A stretch of 64,000 nucleotides of DNA from Galaxea fascicularis (lineage: Eukaryota > Cnidaria > Anthozoa > Scleractinia > Euphylliidae): the NCBI GenBank assembly GCA_948470475.1, contig OX419344.1, positions 20,555,725 to 20,619,724 of the forward strand. Reading direction: 5' to 3'. The notes under the pieces were generated by a model. It saw nothing but the letters and a program-made list of their open reading frames with translations. It ran no database searches and was not told the DNA's origin. Shown in pieces: positions 1 to 11,464 of the stretch. The position numbers and the translations under genes are program-made. Within the stretch, counting starts at the first letter, position 1; each line of letters opens with the position of its first letter.

Positions 1-248
1 GACAAATCATAGCACTTTTCTTCAGTGTTTAATACCCACCAACCATACAGTGGGAATGATATTGAAAAGATTGCGGTTCAAAACTGGATCTTTCTGTTTC
101 CCAAAATGCTAAATCGATATTCAATTATGATATTGTTTCAAACATGCGTGTAAAAGGCAGCAATTGACTGAGTCAAATCTTGGTTGTTTTGCCGATATCG
201 ATTTTGTACAAATTTGCTTCAGTTGATTTCTTCCATTCAAAACGATCC

Positions 249-656
249 TTAAAGTGCACCTAACCCTAAAATATTTTTTTCGCTTAAATACATCTTTGCA
301 CCTGTTCAAACCAAATCTTGACTATTTGTAGGCTATAAAAGTTACGAGTCATCTGTCCCACGACCGAGCTAGTAAGGGGCATGGGTCTATTCCTTACATG
401 ACGTCACAAACTGGTTTGCATTGCATTAAGTCTTTGTAAAAATGCATGTAAAGCAGTTTGTGACGTCATGTAAGGAATAGAGCCATGCCCTTTCAAGCTC
501 GGTCGTGGGACAGATGATGGCTAGATTTCGTAACTTTTACAGCCTATAAAAAGTCAATAATTGATTGAAATAGGCGCAAAACGGCGCAATATGTTCCAGA
601 CAGGTGCAAATATTTATTTAAGCGAAAAAAATATTTTGGGGTTAGGTGCACTTTAA
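249..656. mobile_element. Foldback MITE flanked by TTAA (piggyBac-like target site)
   Basis: The element starts at TTAA (249-252) followed by AGTGCACCTAACCC and ends with GGGGTTAGGTGCACT followed by TTAA (653-656). The inverted similarity continues inward through the poly-T/CGCTTAAATA block and then through an internal pair of arms (about 330-410 and 447-550) that contain GGTCGTGGGACAGATGATGG and its complement, so almost the whole 408 bp can fold on itself. There is no coding capacity. A TTAA duplication is the hallmark of piggyBac-type transposases. The ends here do not begin with the CCC usual in piggyBac, so the superfamily is inferred from the target site only. Confidence 0.65.
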
Positions 657-1701
657 CCTAAAACACAAACGCAATTTTGAGTTGAGTTCAATTCTCAGAC
701 TCTAAAATCTCTTTTGAATGCTATTATTATACGAGATTGATATCCTACCATGGGATAATTTGTTCGTGGAAAAAAGTACTGAAAGAATACCAAAGATTTT
801 ATCTTAACGAAGCTTCGTTGTCTTGAAAAAAATTAGCATATTCAGCACGTAACAAAAGTGCAAATTAATTCGAAAAAATTATGGTTTACAATAACAACCT
901 TTTGCCAAATATATCCTGCAAGATCTTTGATGCATTTGTACGATGAAAATACAAAAGCTATGATTCGGTTATTTCGACCACGAAAACAAAACAAAAGCAT
1001 TGTAATTGATTGTACAAAAAAGGGTGGGACAATTTGTTGTAATGATAAATGCGCGAGGTTTGAATTGCTTGCATTATCATCTCGACCAGACATCAGTTTT
1101 AGTTCTGTAATGTTAAAACCTTGTTTAACTAGTCAGTATTACATGGGCCAAAGAAGGCAAGTGAAAGCACCTTTTCAATTTTCAATGAAATTTGTAATAG
1201 AGAAATTGCTTTGATTATTTGGAAACGAAATCAAATTTCAGGTAAAGCAAACAAAATAAAACAGTAGGCAAGGGAAAAAAGTGTTTGTATTTAACAAAAC
1301 TGGCTGGAAAACAAAAGGAATTTAGCAACTGAGAAGTAACAAATATTTGTCTTGATATTTTAGAGCAAATCAAACTTCGAATTACGGCAGCTCAAAACAA
1401 TAGGCAAACGAGCAAAGTGTTTGTAGTTGACAAAACTGACTAGAAAACAAAACGAATTTAGCAACAGAGAAGCAACAAACATTTGTCTTGATATTTTAAA
1501 GCAAAAAAAATTCATTATGTTTACGAAGAGGTGAAAATGGTTGACATAAAATACAGAAGTAAAATCAAATATTTAGAAACTAAGTGGCCAAAGAACCTGA
1601 GACAGTAAAACCAAAGAGAAGATTGAATAAGCTATCGTTTAGGACGAATTGATTTTGTTTTAATGTGCTTTCATTTCTCTCCTCCTGTCCTGTGTAATCG
1701 G
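657..1701. other. Intergenic stretch, no gene seen
   Basis: AT-rich DNA. A 118-codon open frame crosses 858-1214 on the plus strand, but it lacks an ATG start and has no recognisable domain or convincing splice context. Two similar short blocks, about 1261-1330 and 1399-1470, both contain a version of AACAAAACTGNCTGGAAAAC. I see no other structure. Confidence 0.6.
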
Positions 1702-2558
1702 CTGAATACGCAAAGCTACAACGAGTTGCAAAAATACTTGAGACATTGTACGCCATTTGGCCTTGAATGACGTTTCCATGATCTTCCGCTTTCCCTCCCC
1801 CTCCCCCTCTTATCAATGTTGTTCACGGTGCAGCACCATGCTCGAAACTTTGAGGAACAACTTTGAAAGGGGGAGAGGGAGGGGGTGTGTATTGTATCTC
1901 ATAGATTTGTTGGCGGCAGCGTTTTAGAGAAAGAAGAGACGTTTTTGATGGCGAATGTCTCAACAATTTTGCAACTGGTTGTCTCAATGCTAGTGCACTG
2001 TATGGCCACTTTATTAGTTAGGGAATCTGGGCGAGAGCTATTGTAGTTTTTGCTTTTAATGAGGTGTTTAAAACAAATAGGGTTTCATTGTCTTACATCA
2101 CGTGGATTAAAAATGGCCAGCGGATAAAGCTCATTTTGTGCTGTTTATCGTACGACGTAATCGGAGCGTATTTCACTGCTTTTACGGAGCAAACCCGAAA
2201 ACATTCTTAAGCTTCGATATAGACTACTTATATAACTCCGTTTTTGCTCTTACGGTCTGTAAAGACGTGATTCTAAGCCATTTACTGTGAATCTCCGTCA
2301 GGCAGGAGGTTTACCTTTTCAAATGACGCCAAAAGCCGACACTAGATTAAGGAGATAAGCTGTTGTTGATGTAAAAGAATTAGCCACATAAACAGACATT
2401 CTAATGTGATCGCGTGCCATTAAATCCAGCTGCTTAGAAAACAGCGGCAGAATACATAAAATGAAATGCCAAAGTGCTGTCAATGCTTTGCATCGTTTAT
2501 GTTACACTGATTGAAACGTTTTTTTACTAATTTCCACAAAGGACTGTTACGAAATTCA

Positions 2559-2665
2559 ACGGTCTACCATTCTAGCACGGTCTACCATTGCGGTTCACTA
2601 AAAATACATTAAGATATTATATATCTTACTCTTCGATGGTAGACCGTGCTAAAATGGTAGACCGT
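2559..2665. repeat. 30-bp-arm hairpin built from a doubled ACGGTCTACCAT motif (copy 1)
   Basis: The left arm 2559-2588 contains ACGGTCTACCATT twice in tandem. The right arm 2636-2665 is its complement with one mismatch. The 47-base loop contains a second palindrome, AAGATATTATATATCTT. The same structure recurs 1,660 bp downstream. It could be a small foldback element or a structured recombination-prone site; function is unknown. Confidence 0.85.
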
Positions 2666-4218
2666 CAGAAAATCAAAGGAAATGCATATTACACTTATAA
2701 TCGTTTTACCACTGTTCTCGTTTGGCATTTGTCACTATTTAGGATTGGAAAGAAATGATAGTAGCCCAAGTAGTTTTCTCCTAAAGCCATTTACTCAAAA
2801 AGTAACGCAATCACAGAATGTTACATGACCAAATAGCATGCCAATTGTTCTTGCGTTACAAAATAAAAGGGAAGAAATTACCACACTGTTGTCAGGTGAA
2901 ATTAATTGCCTAGTAGTCTTGTAGGGCGATCTTTATTGTCGGCTAAAATCAAATGTAAGCAGTTATGCATTGGCGCGATAGTTTTGTCAATAATGTCACT
3001 TCGCATTGAGCATTGACTATGGTGTGCTCTCTACTGGTAGTGTTAACTCTTGAAAAGTCTCACACCTGTCATAGTCTATCATATCTTATAAACGCTTTAA
3101 GTTGGGCGTCTATGTCTAGACGCCCTAGACGTAAGGCGTCGATTAAGTTGCACGAACAAAAGGAAAGAATACGCTCCGATTTGTTACGTCATTAACTGCA
3201 AGTTAAGAAAATTCGACGAATTCAAATTTAGTTTTTTGCATACTCTCGGACGAACTAGAGCGTCAATATGTCTAAGACTATAATAAGGAAATATAGTTCT
3301 TCAAAATTAATTGCTAAGCTCCATTGTTGCATTCTTCATACCAGAGAAAACAAAGTTCACTTTTGTACCTTAATTAGACAACGAGTTGCAAAAATACTTG
3401 AGACACTGTACGCCATTTGGCCTTGAATGACGTTTCCATGATCTTCCGCTTTCCCTCCCCCTCCCCCTCTTATCAATGTTGTTCACGGTGCAGCACCATG
3501 CTCGAAACTTTGAGGAACAACTTTGAAAGGGGGAGAGGGAGGGGGTGTGTATTGTATCTCATAGATTTGTTGGCGGCAGCGTTTTAGAGAAAGAAGAGAC
3601 GTTTTTGATGGCGAATGTCTCAACAATTTTGCAACTGGTTGTCTCAATGCTAGTGCACTGTATGGCCACTTTATTAGTTAGGGAATCTGGGCGAGAGCTA
3701 TTGTAGTTTTTGCTTTTAATGAGGTGTTTAAAACAAATAGGGTTTCATTGTCTTACATCACGTGGATTAAAAATGGCCAGCGGATAAAGCTCATTTTGTG
3801 CTGTTTATCGTACGACGTAATCGGAGCGTATTTCACTGCTTTTACGGAGCAAACCCGAAAACATTCTTAAGCTTCGATATAGACTACTTATATAACTCCG
3901 TTTTTGCTCTTACGGTCTGTAAAGACGTGATTCTAAGCCATTTACTGTGAATCTCCGTCAGGCAGGAGGTTTACCTTTTCAAATGACGCCAAAAGCCGAC
4001 ACTAGATTAAGGAGATAAGCTGTTGTTGATGTAAAAGAATTAGCCACATAAACAGACATTCTAATGTGATCGCGTGCCATTAAATCCAGCTGCTTAGAAA
4101 ACAGCGGCAGAATACATAAAATGAAATGCCAAAGTGCTGTCAATGCTTTGCATCGTTTATGTTACACTGATTGAAACGTTTTTTTACTAATTTCCACAAA
4201 GGACTGTTACGAAATTCA

Positions 4219-4325
4219 ACGGTCTACCATTCTAGCACGGTCTACCATTGCGGTTCACTAAAAATACATTAAGATATTATATATCTTACTCTTCGATGGT
4301 AGACCGTGCTAAAATGGTAGACCGT
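4219..4325. repeat. Second copy of the ACGGTCTACCAT hairpin
   Basis: Identical to the hairpin at 2559-2665, carried by the second copy of the 1,660 bp tandem unit. Arms are 4219-4248 and 4296-4325. Confidence 0.85.
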
Positions 4326-5815
4326 CAGAAAATCAAAGGAAATGCATATTACACTTATAATCGTTTTACCACTGTTCTCGTTTGGCATTTGTCACTATTT
4401 AGGATTGGAAAGAAATGATAGTAGCCCAAGTAGTTTTCTCCTAAAGCCATTTACTCAAAAAGTAACGCAATCACAGAATGTTACATGACCAAATAGCATG
4501 CCAATTGTTCTTGCGTTACAAAATAAAAGGGAAGAAATTACCACACTGTTGTCAGGTGAAATTAATTGCCTAGTAGTCTTGTAGGGCGATCTTTATTGTC
4601 GGCTAAAATCAAATGTAAGCAGTTATGCATTGGCGCGATAGTTTTGTCAATAATGTCACTTCGCATTGAGCATTGACTATGGTGTGCTCTCTACTGGTAG
4701 TGTTAACTCTTGAAAAGTCTCACACCTGTCATAGTCTATCATATCTTATAAACGCTTTAAGTTGGGCGTCTATGTCTAGACGCCCTAGACGTAAGGCGTC
4801 GATTAAGTTGCACGAACAAAAGGAAAGAATACGCTCCGATTTGTTACGTCATTAACTGCAAGTTAAGAAAATTCGACGAATTCAAATTTAGTTTTTTGCA
4901 TACTCTCGGACGAACTAGAGCGTCAATATGTCTAAGACTATAATAAGGAAATATAGTTCTTCAAAATTAATTGCTAAGCTCCATTGTTGCATTCTTCATA
5001 CCAGAGAAAACAAAGTTCACTTTTGTACCTTAATTAGACAACGAGTTGCAAAAATACTTGAGACACTGTACGCCATTTGGCCTTGAATGACGTTTCCATG
5101 ATCTTCCGCTTTCCCTCCCCCTCCCCCTCTTATCAATGTTGTTCACGGTGCAGCACCATGCTCGAAACTTTGAGGAACAACTTTGAAAGGGGGAGAGGGA
5201 GGGGGTGTGTATTGTATCTCATAGATTTGTTGGCGGCAGCGTTTTAGAGAAAGAAGAGACGTTTTTGATGGCGAATGTCTCAACAATTTTGCAACTTTTT
5301 GTAGCTCGTTATGGCTATCCTTTGCCAGTTGATTAACGCTTTAAATGGTAAAAGCCATAAACCATCTTGAAATAAAATGTTGCGGTAGTTTTTGCCAATT
5401 TTGTTTACTTCTTGGCTAATTATGAATGAAGGTTTGGAGTTTGAAATATCTTTGCCAAGTTTCATTTAAAGATGCTTGCATTGAAACTTGTTAAAGAAAT
5501 TTCAAGCTTCAAATGTTCATTTAAAATTGGCCAAGAATTAAAGAAAATTGGTAAAAACTGCAGGAACATTTTATTGCAAGATGACTTATGGCTTTCACCA
5601 TTTAAAGTGTTGTCCAACTGGCAAAGTATAGCCATAATGAGCTAGCTTTGCGTATTCAGGAACTTTTTTTGCAAGAAGTTTTATGCTATTTTGGAGGCTT
5701 AAATTTGTTGTGGTAGGCTTTAATCTTTTTTCTTGCAACAAAAATTGTCTAAATTGTGCCCCGTTTAAATTTTTGCTCAAATTGTTACCAGGGGAAACGC
5801 TGTGCAAATGTTTTC

Positions 5816-6135
5816 AAATTTTCCCGCCAAAAGACTTAGTATATACACGAAAAAACATTGTAGACACCTTTTAATTGATTTTATCTTAATTAATTAACTG
5901 ATTGAAAACGCATTGTAAATATTTAATAAAGAACACAATGAAATTGAAACAACTACGTGTTTGAGTGTAACTTTTATTGTTGCAAATATAAATATTAACC
6001 ACTTTAGCAAACAACAAGAATATTAAATAACTTGTTGACTGCATAAATAAAAGATGCAGTAAAATTTAAAAAAAAAATCGGCGCATGCGTATTTTGGGCG
6101 CCCGTATTTTTTCTAAGTTTTTTGGCGGGAAAATT
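5816..6135. repeat. Inverted AATTTTCCCGCCAAAA pair bounding an AT-rich segment
   Basis: AATTTTCCCGCCAAAA at about 5817-5832 faces its complement TTTTGGCGGGAAAATT at about 6119-6134. The similarity continues inward through RACTTAG. The segment could be a short MITE of about 320 bp with TIRs of roughly 25 bp. The same core also matches the E2F-type site TTTSSCGC, but no gene start lies nearby. No target duplication is clear. Confidence 0.4.
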
Positions 6136-9032
6136 AGACCGCACTGAACGGAAGTTACCATAGCAAAAAAATATAAAACATTTGACATGGTTGTCTTAGA
6201 AGTTGATGCAGTTTGCTGAAACAATTTGTATATTGGCTTGTGAAAAATATTTAAACAAGCGTAGTTTTTGAGCTCTGGGTGTGTAAACTGAGAATGAAGA
6301 CGCACTGTAAAGACATCTCTCTATTTCTTGTTACCGACAACATTGAGTCCAAGTCAGCGACAATTTGGCTGTTTTATTTTGAAATGACTTTATTTAAAAT
6401 TTGTCTTGCAAGTATTTTACTCACATGAACTGACTAAGATATTCTTCTGTTACTGCTTCCTTTTAAGAGTGTTCCAAGCACTATGGCTTGCCGAAGACGA
6501 CGCCAAAACCTTTGTAAAATTCCACGTGAAACACTAAATGCTAATTAATCCCTTCGATACAGCGCGTCTTCGTGTTTACAAAATGTTTGACGAAAGAAAA
6601 TTCAATCTTAGCGTGGGATTTTGGAACTCCTGATGCACTGCGGAACTTATGTTCTACCTTGAGTAATAAGAATGATTCACTGGCGCAAAATCCCTTGCTT
6701 GAGTTGTCAAGATGTGTTGGCAAGGCCGTGTTATCTTCAATGTGTTCTGAAAAATAAATGAATATCGTCAAAGTATTATCTGTTAATTTTGTTTACAATA
6801 TACACGCTGCCCTATTTTCCTGCTAGTGAGTGAAACTTGGCGGCGTTTGGCTAAAAGAATAAGATGTCTCCATGTTACAGCATATGCCGTTAGGGTGTGA
6901 TAGTGATCGTGATCACGATTCGAGCGATCCCCGTTTTCTTTTTTAACAAAAAACAATCACTACAGCAAGTTACGATAAACGAGGTTCAAAATCTATTACT
7001 CTGTTTTAATAAAAAAGATTGCAGATAATTCAATAGCCATTGATGGATTGGATCTGTTGAAATATCACTTGGTAACCTTGGTAACCTTGGTAACAAGATC
7101 AAAAACCCATAACGTGCTTGTTCTTGGAAATGTGTTACACAGCAGTTTGTGCTTTTCCTTGATCTACAGTAAAATTCTCCCACACAACAAAATAAGACTC
7201 GCAGCGAAATTCAAAATTTTGCGCATAACCCAACGCGGAAACTGTGTTTCAAATGTCCTGCGATAGTCAGTAACATGCCATGTCTAGAATGCATCATCAA
7301 TCAATCAATCAATCAATCAATCAAACGAAAATGGAACAGTTTTAGTTTTAGTTTGACCCTGCAATGGTGAACTGCAGCAACAAATTTACTGAAAAATAGC
7401 AATTTGATTGGTCCCCACGCATTGGATCTAGGAGAGAGGCCCGGGAGAGTCACCCCCTCCCCCATTATTTTTGGAGCAAATCCCGGGCCAACAGGACCAA
7501 GGCGCTAAGAGCCACGAAAGAAAGAAAAAATTTGGAGAGTACCGCCCCTTATCTGTAGGTCGGGATCCGTCATTGATTGCTAACTTGTGAACATTGCTAA
7601 CTTGTGAAAAATGTCAACAGTTAATTTTAGGCCAGTCTCCAACGACAACCTGTCCTGATCTCGCTTTTAAACCAATGGCCTACGAAAAATTCAATGTGTG
7701 GAAATATTGCCCTAAATTCTAAATTCTAAATTTGCTACAAGTTGGATCGTAACATGCTAATTACATTTCAGTGACAGAAAAACGAGGGTTACCAAATCCT
7801 TTTTGAGTCAAAATCACTAGCTTGAAGCTAAAACTAGAGGTGCAAGATTAGAGTAGCAAGATCCGACGTCAGCACGCATCACCTCTGACCGCAGCTTTCG
7901 ACCCTTCTCCTCTTTTCCATTATTTTTATCATTGTCAATGCCACCTTACAGTTTCGTATAGGCCAGACAAAATAAAACTTAAGTCCTTTCAATCTCGAGA
8001 TCAAAATTTAAATTCTCATTTGTTGGCCCCATGCATTTTCAATAGAAGTAGTAGGGAGAAATTGTGAAAATATCAAGCAATTGATATTGTGTGATCTCGT
8101 CCTGAATTCTCGTGACCACTCTGTTTTGTAAACCATTGATATTACAAGGAGAAATTTGATGCTGATCACTCTAGGGTAAAGGGTTAAGAGACGAGACTAA
8201 CGGAATTGTTGTCAAGCGCAGTCAATTGCTAAATAAACATCTTTGCTGAAACTGAAGTTGGTGCAAATATAATAATTCACTGCCGATTCAGCGATCTAAA
8301 GGCTGGTTTTCGACGTCATGCAAAAACGCAAACACAACCCATGGCGTTAATTTTGGTCCACGATCACCGGAGACATTTTTTAAACGCACAGGATTAAACC
8401 TGCGACATTATTTGTGTCCTGCTATAGGAAACAGAAGACTAGTTGCAGGTGTAGGTGGAACTGCCAGCCTCTAAATCGGTCTTCGCCGTGTGCGGTTAAT
8501 CTTGCCCTTTCCTTCCCCTTTGAATTGCATGTTCCAATTAATAAAAACTCCAATTTGACGCATCACATTTTGCCCTAACTTGAAAACCATATTGCTTTAA
8601 TATGCCTCCTTGGCTTTTGTCCCTTCACACAATTCCAGAAAAAAATATGGTGTGTTTGAAGACAACCAAAACTCTTAATTATTTAGCTTGCCCTACATCC
8701 AACCCTGCGATGTAGTGTTGCCAACATGACACCCCAAACAGTATGATCGAATGCAATAATTTCTTGTTCCGATGGAAAAATCAGAGTGAGAGCTGATGTT
8801 CTTATCAAGCCGAATGAACTATACAACTTTAACCATAAGACCTGAATGTGCTATGTCTGCGTCGGAGACCTCGCTACGTTCAGTAATATTGTTGTTGCAA
8901 AATAATTTGAGTTGATAATTCCTAACGCAGTGACCGACCGAAATGAACATCAACTCTATCAAGCAACGTTTATATGATAGTTTACATTTTAAGATTACCT
9001 CGTAAAACATGACAACAAATATAGATAATTAC
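6136..9032. other. Intergenic stretch without a supported gene
   Basis: No convincing exon. Contents are a GGTAACCTT triplet repeat near 7072-7093, an (AATC)n microsatellite at about 7292-7324, and a GC-rich patch with CCCGGG around 7430-7490. A fragment ending in AAGGGTTAAGAG (about 8040-8190) resembles the dispersed MITE family found in the carrier-gene introns (54281, 57080, 59995). Small open frames (for example 6572-6757) show no domain or splice support. Confidence 0.5.
7292..7324. repeat. (AATC)n microsatellite
   Basis: About eight uninterrupted copies of the tetranucleotide ATCA/AATC. Confidence 0.9.
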
Positions 9033-9633
9033 CTGTTGAAGATTAATATTCCCCAGAACACAGTTTAGTGCGGCTAAGCTTTCGACGTATCCAGCTCTGA
9101 AAATACCGCCATTGATCATGAGCCATGCTCGCTGTATAATTCTTGCTTTCCTGGCCGCTGTTGTACCCTCTTGTCCATAAAACTCTCCAAAGTTTCGCTG
9201 CAAGCTTGGAAGGTGTTCAGTAAAGGTATTCTGGCTCCATATAAGCTAAGAAGTAATCATTTTCAGGAGGACGAACGGCTGGCGAACAGCGCCATGTGCA
9301 TGAAGGTGAGCGATGAAGTTCAGCACAAAATTAGCAATTCAAATTGAATGATAATTAATGCAGATTAAAAATTTAAAAAATTTAAAAAATTAAAGGATGA
9401 AAACTCCTCAATTTAAGGGCATAACGAAAAGCGCAAATATACAAAATTGACGTAAATTAAAATTATTTCTTTAGAGTAAAACTTTCAGATTTCTACTTAC
9501 AAATTAAACTAACAAAATCTGCGCTGTGCACGTACCGGCTTAATTTGCACTGCTGTCAGCATTGCACGAGCGCACAAGTACATTTCTTTAACTTTTTCAA
9601 TCTGTCGAGGCTGAACTATTAGATTGAAAGTAA
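9033..9633 (-). CDS. Candidate two-exon fragment of an unrecognised gene
   Basis: Two open stretches have usable splice sites on the minus strand. The first (about 9633-9536) encodes a segment with VQPRQIEKVKEMYLCARAML and ends at CCG|GTACGT. The second (9197-9033, exactly 55 codons) starts after TTGCAG, contains ARKARIIQRAWLMINGG and VESLAALNCVLGNIN, and ends at CAG|GTAATT. Joining them is in phase. I cannot name the family, I found neither a start nor a terminal exon, and the acceptor tracts are weak. It may be part of a gene with further exons, a decayed gene, or chance. Confidence 0.3.
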
Positions 9634-11426
9634 CTGCGTCGCAAATTTTGCGTTTTGGTATGAAAAAGACAAATCGGATATGGATACCTCCTTTTAGAAG
9701 CAAGGTACCACACCCAATATTTTTTCAGTGTAGTCAGGGTCTCAAAATGGGGCTCCCTGGAGCCCCAGAGCCCTGGATTTTTTGCCATTGTGCCCGGAGC
9801 CCAATCATTTTACTGCCTGGAGACCTGACCATTTTTCCTGGATCCTTAAAGCAAATATAATGGAGCCAGGGAGCCCAGATAAATGAATCGTGGAGCCCTG
9901 GAGCCCGGCCCCGCCCTTTTAGGCCCGGAGCCTCGGGGCCCTAAACCCCTTTGGGACCCTGTATAGTGTCTTGAACAATCCCTCCAAAAGTACCTTAGTT
10001 ATCCCAAACACGAAATTAAAACGAGGTCTTAGAGGTTTGAAGAGTACTTAGCTAGTATACTTTTTGTGCTATGCTAGTTGTTGAATAGCGATATTGAAAT
10101 GCTTTTGAAACACCAGCAATTTAGAGCACAGTTTTTCATGATCAAGGCACGATTAAACTCAATCAGACCCAGGATTACCGTCAACTTTTGTTCCAGTTTC
10201 ATTTCTTATCGGTATTTGAAAAGCTTGATAATAGAGCTTTTCCCATCATGAGTTTGTCTTGGATTTTATTATTGGGTAGTAGTTGTCTTCCCCAGACGTC
10301 TGTAAGTAAAATCTTGCATCTGATCAAAAGGCTTGAAAGGCCATTGAAAATACAAACATTTCACGCGACCAAAACGTTATTTTTTGCTTCCATTCAAATG
10401 ATTTCTTTTGTTTTCGTTTCGGATTGATCTTGATTTAAGCACCGGCGTTGTGTCAAGGCCAAGTACGCAAACTAACCGGTTCCACTCCGCTCAATTTTCA
10501 CTTCTTTTAAGCATACGTTTTATTGAAGACACTGCAGAGGTCTGTTTAAGGAAACCTTTATTTTGTGATGTACAAGCTGAAAGACCCTCCTTGTTCTAGT
10601 TACAGGCAAAAGACAGTATTTGTAGAAAAGGAGTTCAGCATACGGTGGGCAGGGGAGGGGGGAGGGGGGGGGGGTTCCAGAGAAGGTACTATTGTTTTGA
10701 ATCTTTAACTTGCTGCTCTTTTTGCCCCTAGTGCATTTCCTGGGCTAATTGAGTCCTACGTGTATGTAGGACTAACAAAGACAAAATTTATACTCAATTT
10801 CAGAGCAAAACAATAATTCAAAATTGTGTTCACTTAGGGGAGGGAAAAAACTAAGCAAACGTACCTGACCTGTTTAGGGGAGTATCGTGCAGTTCGTTAC
10901 CAGGTCTTTACAACTTTCCCTTATCAATGGAGAAGCTGAGGGTGTGGTCATCTTGACCTTGGTTTTACCAGTTTGTCTTTTTAGTCATATCCCTTCTGCT
11001 GCCACTTGAAAAATTTCGTTCGCACACCAGTTTTTTAATGCTCTTTTTTGTCTGAAGGTCTGGGACAGGCTATAGCTAGATGGTAGCCTATGTTTTTTCG
11101 GTGCATACCAAAACACTTATTCACCTACTTATCGAAGAAATAGTAGCAAATATCTTACAATAACCTCTAAAATGTTAGGTGATATTTCCTTAATGACTAG
11201 TACTTCCCCATGTATTTCGGCGAATCTGGTAACCAATTGCTTTTTCGCCATTAAATGGATGGAAGGACGTTTCTGTACGAAGTTGTAAGACGTCTCTATC
11301 CAGTGCTATCATGTTTCTATCAAATAAGCCTGTCAGCGTGTATCACATTATCCATTATCCAGCCGCTGGCAGGGAATCACTAAATTCAGCAACTGACCTA
11401 ATGAGAGATGCCCGCTAACGCAGCGC
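9634..11426. other. Intergenic stretch with a GGAGCC-rich repeat
   Basis: About 9735-9955 is a GC-rich patch in which variants of GGAGCC, CCCTGGAGCC and their complements recur many times, a repeat or MITE-like block. A poly-G tract sits near 10651-10674. The rest is unremarkable DNA downstream of the homeobox gene; no exon is supported. Confidence 0.5.
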
Positions 11427-11432
11427 TTTATT
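11427..11432 (-). terminator. Putative polyadenylation signal of the homeobox gene
   Basis: AATAAA on the minus strand, 32 bases beyond the stop codon of the homeobox gene. This is position-based inference only, and the resulting 3' UTR would be very short. Confidence 0.45.
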
Positions 11433-11464
11433 GTTTTTCAGGAGACGAAAATTCTTCACAAAGC

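Larger units (their letters stand above)
1719..5296. repeat. Tandem repeat, period 1,660 bp, about 2.16 copies
   Basis: Copy 1 is 1719-3378, copy 2 is 3379-5038, and partial copy 3 is 5039-5296. The copies look identical by eye except for one T/C difference (1746 against 3406 and 5066). Copy 3 stops at GCAACT, where copy 1 continues GGTTGTCTC. No gene is recognisable in the unit. A 60-codon open frame repeats at 3013 and 4673, but it lacks an ATG start and overlaps a small palindrome around GGCGTCTATGTCTAGACGCC. Near-identity implies a very recent duplication or an assembly artefact. Confidence 0.9.
1719..5301. mobile_element. Composite insertion with TA target duplication and terminal inverted repeats
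   Basis: The insert begins CAACGAGTTGCAAAAATACT and ends, on the complement strand, with CAAAAAGTTGCAAAATTG. The TIRs stay alignable for about 28 bp, through TTGAGACATT. TA flanks both ends (1717-1718 and 5302-5303). This is the pattern of a Tc1/mariner-like or other TA-targeting DNA transposon. The minimal element is about 263 bp (1719-1981), with its own internal inverted ends. Inside the insert that short element occurs three times in direct orientation (1719, 3379, 5039), separated by two copies of a 1.4 kb spacer. No transposase is encoded, so it is non-autonomous. Confidence 0.65.
1702..5659. mobile_element. Palindromic MITE split by a later insertion
   Basis: The outer pieces are 1702-1718 and 5304-5659. 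The right end reads inward (complement strand) as CTGAATACGCAAAGCTAGCT then CATTATGGC. The left end has CTGAATACGCAAAGCTA at 1702-1718 and resumes with TAGCTCGTTATGGC at 5302. Joining the two pieces and removing one TA copy gives the same terminus as the right end. The arms continue inward (about 5304-5466 against 5482-5644) with roughly 80 percent identity by eye, so the original element was about 373 bp and nearly fully palindromic. I see no clear target duplication outside it. Confidence 0.7.

Noticed and set aside
858..1214. 118-codon plus-strand open frame
   Set aside because: No ATG start, no recognisable domain, no matching exon nearby, and an overlapping open frame on the other strand; chance is enough to explain it.
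3013..4855. Identical 60-codon frames in both tandem units
   Set aside because: Their duplication follows from the 1,660-bp repeat, there is no ATG start, and the frame runs through a small palindrome. No evidence of coding.
1719..5301. CRISPR-like or phage-like direct repeat array
   Set aside because: The repeat unit is 1.66 kb with TIR elements at its boundaries in a eukaryotic genome. No short regularly spaced repeats with unique spacers are present anywhere in the window.
5280..5807. Short minus-strand frames whose peptides resemble the plus-strand translation of the opposite arm
   Set aside because: The similarity follows from the arms of the palindromic element being complementary. 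No coding signal is left after allowing for that.
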